Part shown: in pieces, positions 23,840 to 33,001 of the stretch | Numbering within the stretch: the stretch's first letter is position 1 | Layout: each line of letters begins with the position of its first letter | Assembly (NCBI RefSeq): GCF_004664715.2 | Contig: NC_051067.1 | Coordinates: 71,741,442-71,805,441, forward strand | Source: Peromyscus leucopus | Taxonomy: Eukaryota; Chordata; Mammalia; Rodentia; Cricetidae | DNA length: 64,000 nt | Reading direction: 5' to 3' | Notes under the pieces: model-generated | What the model was told of the DNA's origin: nothing | The model's database searches: none | Seen by the model: only the letters and a program-made list of their open reading frames with translations | Program-made: the position numbers and the translations under genes

Positions 23840-24980
23840 TTGGCAGTGAATTAAAGACTCGAATGGAGATGTAGTGGACCTGTATTATGCAATACGGTGA
23901 CATCATTGTGAGCTTTAGAAACACTGTATGACCTTTTCAGTCTGGGATTTATGATGACAGGCCAGGTTCAGCACAGTGCAAGGGATGGTGTTTAGCAAAA
24001 TGGCGGATTGGCTTAGCACCGGGGCTTTCTGTATCCTTCTAGCCTGGGAGGAGTGAAATTGCTCAGACTTCAGCTTTTTGTTGTATAGTGTTTGCTGTCT
24101 ACTTAGACAGAAGCCACCTGGGCTACCACATATCTCTCTGTACACCTTTTCTTTCCTTAACCCAATCCTTCTTGATGGAGAACCCCCGTGTTGATGGATC
24201 TTCACAGTTACATGACTTCAGAGCTGTGACAAGCCCGGTGCCAGGGCGGTATTTTTTTTTTAGGGGGGGGGTCTGTCCTGTCCTTAGAACGCCCTTTTCT
24301 ATTTCCATGTGAATCTCATCATATAAGGATTGAAGCGATTAATTAGCCAATTTATGAGTAATTCCTTCTGACAAGCTAGCCACCTTCCTTTAGCAAAAGT
24401 ACAAGATGAGCCATCTAGAGGACAAGCATTAAATTCACTAATTAAATTAAATCCAAAACCAAAGGCTTCTGGGGATCAGATTTCTTTGGTAAAGCAAATA
24501 GGCATTGCATAATTAATAATTAGATTGCAGTCATCTGTTTAATTATAGAGCCTGACTTTAAGGGTAAATTCATAAAACAATGTCAAATACCAAATGGACT
24601 TGTATATTAGTACCTGAACATTTCTATTTGATTTTCAGGTGGTGATTTCCTTGTGGATCTTATCTATGAAGATTTTTTTTTTCTTCAGTCATACGACTTT
24701 GCCTCTATCTTCCTAAATCTCAGAAGAGCAATACACTGATGAGTGAGCCATGCATATTAATATCCTGGTCACACTGCTGATGTGACAAGAATGTCACTTG
24801 CCCCTTCTGATAGATGTCATCACATAGGAGGATGGTGACTGCAGCTGTCCCCTTGGCAGAGGAAGCATCCCTGGACCTGGTATCACAGTTGAATCGATCA
24901 GGGGTGGTGGGACTTGAACCCACTACAAGATTTTGCCTCAGAGGCATCTTTCCTACCAACTTTCTATAGAAATGACAACC
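23840..24980. other. No gene recognised
   Basis: Mostly unique-looking sequence. A short tRNA T-arm-like hairpin on the minus strand near 24905-24935 is described in the findings. Confidence 0.45.
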
Positions 24981-24981
24981 T

Positions 24982-24982
<1 letters not shown>

Positions 24983-25014
<32 letters not shown>
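24983..25014. repeat. T32 homopolymer
   Basis: Thirty-two consecutive T residues. It could be the A-tail of a minus-strand retroposed sequence, but no SINE or L1 body is recognisable on its right side. Confidence 0.9.
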
Positions 25015-25015
<1 letters not shown>

Positions 25016-25019
25016 GCAC

Positions 25020-25330
25020 ACCTTGATGTTCAACAAAAGCAGCAGTGAATGGTTAACTCTGCAAGTGGGTGCACTTTACAGTGAGGTTATGTTCTAATAA
25101 ATCTATTGTAAGTAAAACAAAATCTCTTAAGATAAAAATTTATGTAATTCCATATCATAGCCTGGCCCACCTTGAATATGCTCAGAGAACCTGCATCAGT
25201 CACATTTGAACAAACTCATCTACTACAAAGGCTGCTTCATGATAAAGTATTGGCAATCTCATGCAAATCACTGATGGATGGCCACACTGAAACCAAGAAC
25301 AGAATGGCAGTGGGGGTACACTGAATACTT
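25020..25330. mobile_element. Tigger-like DNA transposon fossil (probable)
   Basis: Text such as gtgaggttatgttctaataa, catatcatagcctggcccac and gaatatgctcagagaacctg follows the order of an ancient eutherian mariner/Tigger-type repeat as I remember it. There is no transposase frame. The match is from memory, so the family is provisional. Confidence 0.4.
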
Positions 25331-27285
25331 TCCTCAAATTGAAAACTCACCAGTGGACCCGCCCTGTGTTAGGCACCAGGGGTCCATGGTCTGAAAGTTA
25401 GGATGGGGACCTGAGTTGGTGCTAAGAAATTCGGAGTAAAGATTTTCCAAGGAGAGGAAGTAGAGGGCAAACGCAGTGGGTGAGGTGGTGGGCTGGAAGA
25501 GTGGTACAGGAGGAGGAAGAGGTTGCCACGGAATCGCTGGTAACTATGCAGGGAAGGAGACTCAGAGGTGCTCCCCGCAGAAGCCACTGGAGCGGAGATG
25601 GGGCTGCTCCTGCAGGATGAGAGAGTCCAGGGGAGGCAGCCACTAGGAGGAAGAGAAGGAAGTCAGTGTGAGCACACGGCGGCGAGGAGGGATAGTAAGG
25701 TCAAGCCAGCCTGCGCTCCTGAGCATCTCTTTCTGTCTTGGAGCACAGAGCTGGGAGGGTGCGGCCCACGTGCGGGGAGCGAAGCATAGGTCAGCGTGTA
25801 CAGCGGTGACAAGCCTTCTTAGGCTATTTGGACAGGTGTGAGCTTAAACCAGAAAAGGACTCAGACTGTAAAGCCTAATTTAGAATCAGAGAAAGAACGA
25901 ATCGGACAAACCACAACGGGGACGATCTGTACCCTAGCTGGGACAGGGGACAGCAGGGTTCAGACAGCAACAAGAGCTCCCCGAGACAATGCAGCCACTG
26001 TGATGGTGTGACACTGGCCTGGCTGGGCTCCAACCACCAGTGGCCTTTGCACCAAAGTCTGGAAATTCGGGAGAAAGAAGTTTAGATGCAAACCAACAAG
26101 AGTGGAAAAAACAAGATAAACCAGTGGTGCAAATGGAAAACCCAGCTACCCCTTTCACTTCAAATTGCTCGGCAGTGGAGTAATAGGATGTAACACCAGA
26201 GAGTTCAGAAACAAAATTGCTACACAAATAGTGTGGTCTCACATGGCTCAGTGGTGGCGATGCTTTCTGAGAAGTTGTCTCTGGGCGGTTTCATCCCTGT
26301 ATAGGTCACTCTTCCCTGACTCTAACAAACACCTGAGCTGATCAACATAGAAAGAAGAAAAGTTGGCTTTCTCAGTTTTGTAGGCTTGAGCCGGTCCATA
26401 ACCAATTGACCCTAAGTGTTTCAGGGGCTGTGGTGAGCCTGTGCACTGAGGCAGGAGAGTGCGGCCAAGCAAAACCATTCACCCTGTGGCCAGGGAGAGG
26501 AAGGGAGACAGATATGGCTGTGGCAATCCCTGTCAAGGGCACAGCCCCATTGACAGAAAGCCCTTCCCTCTTGAAGACTCTGTCTCCAATGCCACCTCCT
26601 AGCAGTGTCTCTCTGGAGGCAAGGCTTTTGTCACATACAGCTTCAGGGGACACTGAAGGTTCGAATGATAGCAGCCATATCACAGAATATAATTCCCTGA
26701 GCTAAGGGAACAATTATGTTAGCTGACATGTGATATAAACAAATATGTTGTCTGAACCACATGCTGGAATTTGTGCTTTGCATAATTTATGTTCTAATGG
26801 TGAAGCCAGTCTGAGTGGCTGTGGGCCTTTCTTTGGGTAATGGAGACAGTGAGATGCATACAGTTGGATCCATCATGGGGGAGAGTTTTTCTAGAAAAGA
26901 GAAACAAAAATCCACGAAGGGCAAGAGAAACTCAAGTTTTGTCAAGGGGCTATATGTAATGCTGCTGAACTCTGAGCTCTGCTGGGTGGCAGGGAAAAAG
27001 GGGTCCAGACAAGGCCAGACCACCATGCCCCTGATGTTTCCACAGGGCTGAAGAATGACCTCTTGCAGGAGGAGCTGAGTCAGGCAGGCAAGAGGAAAAA
27101 GCAGGGCTGAGAGAATGGTAAGCATCAGTATCCCTGACTGTGGAGATGGAGGTGAGAGTCAGATCCAGTGCACATGCTCTCAGGGATGGCTGGAGGAGGT
27201 GGAGGGACCAGTTCTGGTGAGAACCTGTGCAGCCTGAGGCTGCTGTCAAGGGCATTGCCACGCGTGCAGGGAAGTCCTGGGGCCG
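25331..27285. other. No gene recognised, moderately GC-rich
   Basis: Somewhat richer in G+C than its surroundings, with scattered CpG at 25.55-25.8 kb. Several 70-110-codon frames exist on both strands, but none has a domain or clean splice framing. An unannotated transcript could lie here. I see nothing that proves it. Confidence 0.4.
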
Positions 27286-27366
27286 GGGGATGGGGTGGGG
27301 GGGTGGGGGGGAGTGGGGGGGGTGGGGGTGGGGTGGGCGGGGGTGGGGGTGGGGGTGGGGTGGCGG
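27286..27366. repeat. (GGGGTGG)-type G-rich tract
   Basis: About 80 bp almost entirely of G-runs separated by T, C or A, for example gggtgggggtgggggtgggg. There are many runs of three or more G, so it satisfies G-quadruplex motif rules several times over. The 211-codon minus-strand frame across it encodes Pro/His-rich low-complexity sequence and is not a credible gene. Confidence 0.9.
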
Positions 27367-27777
27367 CGTGATGGCAGCGCTCAGAGGCCAGATGCTAAGG
27401 AAAAGGAATGATCGGGAATTACGTAAAAGACAATGGCAAGAGGCGTGGCAGAGCTGAAGAAGTCGGAGTTTTACAGGAAAGAGCAGCAGCCTTGGGCAGA
27501 AGCAGGAACCGGGAGCAAGGAGGACCAGAGTTCCAGGTCCTCGGTACAGAGACACAGATGGGAAGGCACCAGCAACAAGTGTCATAGAGAGGAGGCAGTT
27601 ACCTTTGAGGCCCGGATGATACTCAGGAGAGCTGAGACGGCGGGGAGGGATTCTTTTACGGTGAAAAGGACCCAGGAAGCAAACCCAGAAGTCCAGGACA
27701 TTACTGTTATAAACACAGACACAGGAGAGCAGCCTGCAGACAGCAGGGAAAATCCTTGAACATCATATAGGAAGATA

Positions 27778-28015
27778 GTCATGGGGGCACAGGCCTGTCA
27801 GTCATCACAGCTCCTCATGAGGCTGAGGCAGGAGGATCTCAAGTTCAGGGTGGGCAATCCGGGCTACACAGTGAACTCAAGGCTACACCTGGTAACTTAG
27901 TGAGATCCTGGCTCAAGATTAAGATTGCAGAGGCTTAGGAATTTAGCTTGGTGGTAGAGCATTGCCTTCTGTACCCCAGCCCTGAATTTAATCCTCAGTA
28001 CAGCACACACATAAT
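27778..28015 (+). mobile_element. B1-ID composite SINE
   Basis: The B1-like left part (gaggctgaggcaggaggatc, agttcagggtgggcaatccg) is followed by an ID/tRNA-like right part with A-box text tagcttggtggtagagcatt and B-box-like text aatttaatcctcag. The order is reversed relative to the composite at 19727-19945. Confidence 0.7.
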
Positions 28016-28227
28016 AAAACATAACAGAACGAGGTTAAGCAGACCAATGTTAAGCCAAACTAAGCCAAGAACAGCCTCAGCTGGAGGTTAATATGCCTAA
28101 ACCAGGGCGGAAGTGCCATTTTATACACTTTTAGTATTTCTTTCCAAACATTCACATTGTACTTTTAAAAGTTGGTACACCAGTGGAAAAAAAAAGAGAG
28201 AGAGAACAAACATTAATTAATGGGCTT

Positions 28228-28486
28228 GCTGGGCTGGAGAAATGATTAAGTAGTTAGGAGATCCCAGCCCCCACCTAAAAAGCCAGGCATGGCCATATAC
28301 ATGCCTGTAATCCAGGACTGAGAGGAGCAGAGACAGGGAGATTGTTGGGGCTTGCTGGATGGTAACCTAGCTAAAGGATCATGAGTTCCAAGTTCTGGGT
28401 CAGGGAGAGACCTTGCTTCAAAAGAATGAGGTAGAGACCTGATGCCTTCCTCTGGCCTCACTAGGTGTAGGTGCGTGAGCCAACAC

Positions 28487-28539
<53 letters not shown>
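28228..28539 (+). mobile_element. B3-type SINE with (CA)26 tail
   Basis: The head gctgggctggagaaatgatt, the body with gtcagggagagaccttgc and cttcctctggcctcacta, and a (CA)n at 28487-28539 match the SINE type at 18895-19252. Confidence 0.72.
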
Positions 28540-28540
<1 letters not shown>

Positions 28541-28612
28541 AGAAAGAGCAGGGGGAGGGGGAGAGGGGGAAGAAGGGAGAGAGAGAAAGGAGGGGGAGGG
28601 AGAGAGAGGATT
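28540..28612. repeat. GA/GGGGA-rich tract
   Basis: Purine-rich low-complexity DNA directly following the (CA)n, which makes a CA-GA compound tract. Confidence 0.85.
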
Positions 28613-28614
28613 TG

Positions 28615-29590
28615 CAAGTATAGATGCCAAGTTTAGGACCTTTTTTCTCTTCAAACAGAACTCTAAGTCCCTCACTTTTTGTTGTTTTACACAGGTGCCA
28701 TTCTCTGATTCTGGTTGAATTTAGAGATACAATCTTCTCCAGGTTCTTTGTTTCCCTTTAAGTATAGAACTCAGAAGTGGACTCAGTACTCCAGGAAACA
28801 TTTGACAACTTCCAAGTATCGTAGCCGGAGGACTCACCTTTCTTCTTAGACCCAGATGCACCCAACATAATGCAAATTTTAAAAAGCTGTCCGGACCAAT
28901 CCAGCTTTTGTGTGCGCTCCTCCTTTAACATGCCACAGCCAGGCACCTCTCATCATCTGTTTGCACAGCTCATGTCTCTCTCCTAAACAGTCTAACAGAC
29001 CCTGCATTTATCTTGAGAAAGTGTCCTGGCCACCCTTCTTTTTCAGTGGGGGTTATTGCAAAGTTCTCTGTGTCAGCAGACTGGAGTTGGCCTTCCTTCC
29101 CACCAGGTAGCGGCCAGTGTGCTCTGAGCTCCCTTTATGCCAGAGCTATGCTGGAGAACACATCTGCAGACATCTCCAGCTTCACGGGTGGCCTGCCAGG
29201 CTGGTTGATTCTTTGTGTGAGGACACTGTAGAAATTGAACTTGTGTTTCTTTATAAGTAGAAACTTTGATTTAAATTTTTTAAAGATCAAAATCATTTGG
29301 TAAATTTAGACATTAAGATGATCTGGTGAGTAGGGGAAGCCTCGCATATTTCCTTTTGAAAGTAGTGGGATAATCTGGGAGACATGCATCTACATTCCAA
29401 ACTCACATCTGGACAAAATGTTGAAATGACTGCTGGACAGTTTCAATAAATCCTTACGTGATTATACCAGGTCAGAGAGGATCACATGATTGGATGCCTG
29501 CCTCCTTTTAAGTACTTCTAATCAGTCTTATGAGTGCAAGAAAACAAAACAAAACATGCAAGTCAGTACTTAAGGGCAAAGTACATATTA
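28615..29590. other. No gene recognised; 5' flank of the L1
   Basis: Pre-insertion flank of the full-length L1. No exon or repeat family is evident. Confidence 0.5.
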
Positions 29591-29604
29591 AAAATAAACA
29601 AGAC
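29591..29604 (+). repeat. 5' target-site duplication of full-length L1
   Basis: aaaataaacaagac, identical to 37446-37459. The preceding bases read tatta, so the junction fits the L1 endonuclease preference TT/AAAA. It fixes the left edge of the insertion. Confidence 0.93.
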
Positions 29605-31300
29605 AGACGGGCCCAGCAGCAGCCTGCTGAGGTAGACGGGCCCAGTGGCGGCAGCCGACAGGGATATTCAGGCCCGGCGGCAGCCGGCAGAGACATTCAG
29701 GCCCAGCGGTGGCCCACAGAGGTAGACAGGCCCGGCGGGGGCCCGTGGAGGTAGACGGGCCCAGCGGCGGCAGCCGACAGGGATATTCAGACCCGGCGGC
29801 AGCCGGCAGAGACATTCAGGCCCAGCGGCAGCCCACAGAGGTACACGGGCCCAGCGGCAGCCTGCTGAGGTAAACGGACCCGGCGGCAGCAGCCGACAGG
29901 GACATCCAGGCCCGGCGGCAGCCGGCAGAGACATTCGGGCCCAGCGGCGACCCACAGAGATAGACAGGCCCGGCGGCAGAGACAAGCAGACGCAGGTAGG
30001 CCTGCGGCGGCGGCGGCCTGTGGAGGTAGACGGGCCCAGCAGCAGCCTGCTGAGGTAGACAGGCCCAGCGGCGGCAGCCGACAGGGACATTCAGGCCCGG
30101 CGGCAGCCGGCAGAGACATTCAGGCCCAGCGGCAGCCCACAGAGGTACACGGGCCCGGCGGCAGAGACAACCAGACGCAGGTAGGCCTGCGGCGGGGGCC
30201 CGTGGAGGTAGACGGGCCCAGCGGCGGCAGCCGACAGGGATATTCAGACCCGGCGGCAGCCGGCAGAGACATTCAGGCCCAGCGGCAGCCCACAGAGGTA
30301 CACGGGCCCAGCGGCGGCCTGCTGAGGTAAACGGACCCGGCGGCAGCAGCCGACAGGGACATCCAGGCCCGGCGGCAGCCAGCAGAGACATTCAGGCCCA
30401 GCGGCGACCCACAGAGGTAGACAGGCCCGGCGACAGAGACAAGCAGACGCAGGTAAGCCTGCGGCGGCGGCCCGTGGAGGTAGACGGGCCCAGCAGCAGC
30501 CTGCTGAGGTAGACGGGCCCAGTGGCGGCAGCCGACAGGGATATTCAGGCCCGGCGGCAGCCGGCAGAGACATTCAGGCCCAGCGGTGGCCCACAGAGGT
30601 AGACAGGCCCGGCGGGGGCCCGTGGAGGTAGACGGGCCCAGCGGCGGCAGCCGACAGGGATATTCAGACCCGGCGGCAGCCGGCAGAGACATTCAGGCCC
30701 AGCGGTGGCCCACAGAGGTAGACAGGCCCAGCGGCGGCCTGCTGAGGTAAACGGACCCGGCGGCAGCAGCCGACAGGGACATCCAGGCCCGGCGGCAGCC
30801 GGCAGATACATTCGGGCCCAGCGGCGACCCACAGAGGTAGACAGGCCCGGCGGCAGAGACAAGCAGACGCAGGTAGGCCTGCGGCGGTGGCGGCCTGTGG
30901 AGGTAGACGGGCCCAGCAGCAGCCTGCTGAGGTAGACAGGCCCAGCGGCGGCAGCCGACAGGGACATTCAGGCCCGGCGGCAGCCGGCAGAGACATTCAG
31001 GCCCAGCGGCAGCCCACAGAGGTACACGGGCCCGGCGGCAGAGACAACCAGACGCAGGTAGACCTGTGCCGGCGGCCTGTGGAGGTAGACGGGCCCAGCA
31101 GCGGCCAGCTGAGGTAAACGAGCCCGGCGGCAAAGGCCGACAGGGACATTCAGTCCAGGCTGCAGCCTGCAGAGACATTCAGGCCCGGTGGCGGCCCCCA
31201 GAGGCAGACAGACCCAGCGGCAGCTGACAGGGACATACAGGCCCGGCGGCGGACTGCAAAGGTAAACAGGCCCAGGGACGGAGACAAGCAGACACAGCTT
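29605..31300 (+). promoter_or_regulatory. L1 5' UTR promoter: nested GC-rich tandem repeats
   Basis: The unit is a 29-32 bp module with the pattern GGCCC(A/G)GCGGC...GAGGTA(G/A)AC or ...GACATTCA. Modules are arranged in longer units marked by cagacgcaggta, which starts at 29987, 30172, 30444, 30864 and 31049 (spacings 185, 272, 420, 185). The block 29606 onward repeats at 30483 onward with an exact 877-bp offset, holding to about 31060. The last part (31060-31300) is a diverged monomer, as is usual next to the unique leader. Tandem monomers are known RNA polymerase II promoters in mouse L1, and the same role is inferred here. It is CpG-rich, so probably methylation-controlled. The long minus-strand open frames here arise from the repeat composition. 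Confidence 0.88.
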
Positions 31301-31765
31301 GGAACAGGGACGCCCCTAACCCCAACATCTGGGGAAGAAGTTATATCGGTGGGTCAGAACCAGAACGAATCTGAACACTCCGTCTGAGGACAACCCAGGG
31401 CCCAGCTGCTGATCCTGTGAAACCCAACAACTTGGAGGTGTTGGTGAGACTACCCTGCTCAGCTGAAACCCATCTGGGAGAGGATTCAGATGCCTACAGT
31501 TTAAAGTCTGAAGAAATAAGATCAGCTGAGGAGTTGACAAATGAACAAAACGTGACCTGGGAACACAGAAGAAGGCGCTACCCAGACACCAAACCAGATC
31601 ACCAGAATCATAAGTATATAATTCACCGATCGAAATCAGCTGTCCCTGAAGAAATAGCCCAATAGCACCAATTTAACCAAGAACCACTACTAAACCAAGA
31701 CTAAAAATTAGAATAAGAGAGGCACTCTCAGACACAGACACCACCTGCACCTCACAGAGGAAGAG
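31301..31765 (+). promoter_or_regulatory. L1 unique 5' leader
   Basis: Non-repetitive leader between the last promoter monomer and ORF1. It has lower GC than the monomers and becomes A-rich toward the start codon. An 82-codon frame at 31417-31665 ends before ORF1 and has no recognisable domain. It could act as an upstream open frame but is more likely incidental. The equivalent tether region of mouse L1 is known to sit here. Confidence 0.8.
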
Positions 31766-33001
31766 ATGAGTAGACGCCAGTGCAAAAATACAGGCAACAA
31801 CATAAAGACCTATATGGCAACATCAGAACCTAGTGATTCTACACCTGCAAGACCTAAACATACCATGACAGAAGAAACAGAAGAAATCAACCCTAAAAAT
31901 GACATTAAGAAGATGATAGAGGCCCTTAAAGAAGAAATAAAACATTCCCTCAATGAGGAAATAAAAACTTTCCTTAAAGAGGAATTGAAAAACTACCTTA
32001 AAGAGGAAATAAAAACTTTCCTTAAAGAGGAAATAAAAAACTCCCTTAAAGAGGAAATAAAAACTTCCCTTAAAGAGGAAATGAAAAACTCCATTAAAGA
32101 GGAAATAAAAAACTCCCTTAAAGAAATGGAAGAAAAAACGAACAAAAAATGGGAAGAAATCAAATCAAGCCAAGAAAAAGCAATTAAACAGATGAAAGAA
32201 ACATTCCAAGATCTGAAAAATGAATTTGAGACAATAAAGAAAACACATGCTGAGGGAATGCTGGAAATAGAAATCCTGACAAAACGAACAGGAACTACAG
32301 AAACAAGCATAACCAACCGATTGCAAGAGATGGAACAGAGAATCTCTGACGCTGAAGACACGATAGAGAAAATAGATTCGTCAGTCAAAGAAAACAATAA
32401 AGACAAAAAAGTCCTAACACAAAACGTCCAGGAAATTTGGGACACCATGAAAAGACCAAACCTAAGAATAATAGGGATAGAAGAAGGAGAAGAATACCAA
32501 CTCAAAGGCACAGAAAATATATTCAACAAAATCATAGAAGAAAACTTTCCTAACCTAAAGAAAGAAATACCTATGAAGATACAAGAAGCTTACAGAACAC
32601 CGAATAGGCTGGATCCAAAAAAAAAGTCCCCTCGCCACATAATAATCAAAACACTAAACACACAGAATAAAGAAAAAATATTAAGAGCTGCAAAGGAAAA
32701 GGACCAAGTAACATATAAAGGCAAACCCATCAGAATAACACCAGACTACTCAATAGAGACTATGAAAGCTAGAAGATCATGGACAAACCTCATGCAGACA
32801 CTAAGAGACCACGGATGCCAACCCAGACTAGTATACCCAGCAAAACTCTCAATCACCATAGGCGGAGTAAACAAAATATTCCAGGATAAAACCAGATTTA
32901 ATCAATACCTGTCCACAAACCCAGCCCTACAGAAAGCACTAGAAGGGAAAATTCAACCCAAAGAAGCTAAACACATCCATGAAAAATCAAGCAATAGATA
33001 A
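31766..33001 (+). CDS. L1 ORF1 protein (RNA-binding nucleic-acid chaperone)
   Basis: A 411-residue protein that in the L1 family trimerises, coats L1 RNA in cytoplasmic particles and assists reverse transcription. Visible order: basic N-terminus (residues 1-30), Thr/Pro-rich linker, a long charged helical region (about 50-225), the RRM-type domain opening with [14 protein letters not shown] (from residue 230), then the C-terminal domain with [20 protein letters not shown] and a Phe-rich end. The helical region contains nine consecutive 8-residue repeats (about residues 53-120; types SLKEEIKT and FLKEEIKN), which is not the heptad spacing of a coiled coil. At 411 residues it is longer than mouse ORF1p (about 360-370), and the extra length is in this region. 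The start has G at -3. It overlaps the ORF2 start by 23 nt in a different frame. The lineage is certain. Activity is inferred. Confidence 0.95.
   Translation: MSRRQCKNTGNNIKTYMATSEPSDSTPARPKHTMTEETEEINPKNDIKKMIEALKEEIKHSLNEEIKTFLKEELKNYLKEEIKTFLKEEIKNSLKEEIKTSLKEEMKNSIKEEIKNSLKEMEEKTNKKWEEIKSSQEKAIKQMKETFQDLKNEFETIKKTHAEGMLEIEILTKRTGTTETSITNRLQEMEQRISDAEDTIEKIDSSVKENNKDKKVLTQNVQEIWDTMKRPNLRIIGIEEGEEYQLKGTENIFNKIIEENFPNLKKEIPMKIQEAYRTPNRLDPKKKSPRHIIIKTLNTQNKEKILRAAKEKDQVTYKGKPIRITPDYSIETMKARRSWTNLMQTLRDHGCQPRLVYPAKLSITIGGVNKIFQDKTRFNQYLSTNPALQKALEGKIQPKEAKHIHEKSSNR
31922..32128 (+). repeat. 24-bp coding tandem repeat inside ORF1
   Basis: About eight to nine head-to-tail 24-bp units, for example cttaaagaggaaataaaaac, encoding the octads of ORF1 (E-E-I-K-x-x-L-K). 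All unit lengths are multiples of three, so copy-number change keeps the frame. Rodent ORF1 is known to vary in length in its coiled-coil region. This repeat is the likely mechanism in this lineage. Confidence 0.9.

Noticed and set aside
25422..25800. Possible CpG-island first exon
   Set aside because: Only a mild rise in GC and CpG. No donor-framed coding sequence, TATA/Inr pair or neighbouring exons can be supported.
26950..27585. 211-codon minus-strand frame
   Set aside because: The centre is a translated G-rich tract giving Pro/His runs. The flanks have no family signature and no splice or promoter context.
29668..31178. Many long minus-strand open frames (up to 191 codons), rich in Ala, Gly, Pro, Cys and Arg, across the L1 promoter
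   Set aside because: They come from translating 29-32 bp GC-rich modules in several frames. They overlap one another and carry no domain other than the DNA repeat itself.
29605..31300. CRISPR-like or satellite array
   Set aside because: The regular repeats lie inside a eukaryotic L1 between its duplication and ORF1, so they are promoter monomers.
31417..31665. 82-codon frame in the L1 leader as a third L1 gene
   Set aside because: No domain and no conservation can be shown here. Upstream frames of this length arise often in L1 leaders.
31993..32535. 180-codon minus-strand frame opposite ORF1
   Set aside because: Shadow of the 24-bp coding repeat in ORF1. It consists of repeated [12 protein letters not shown] text.
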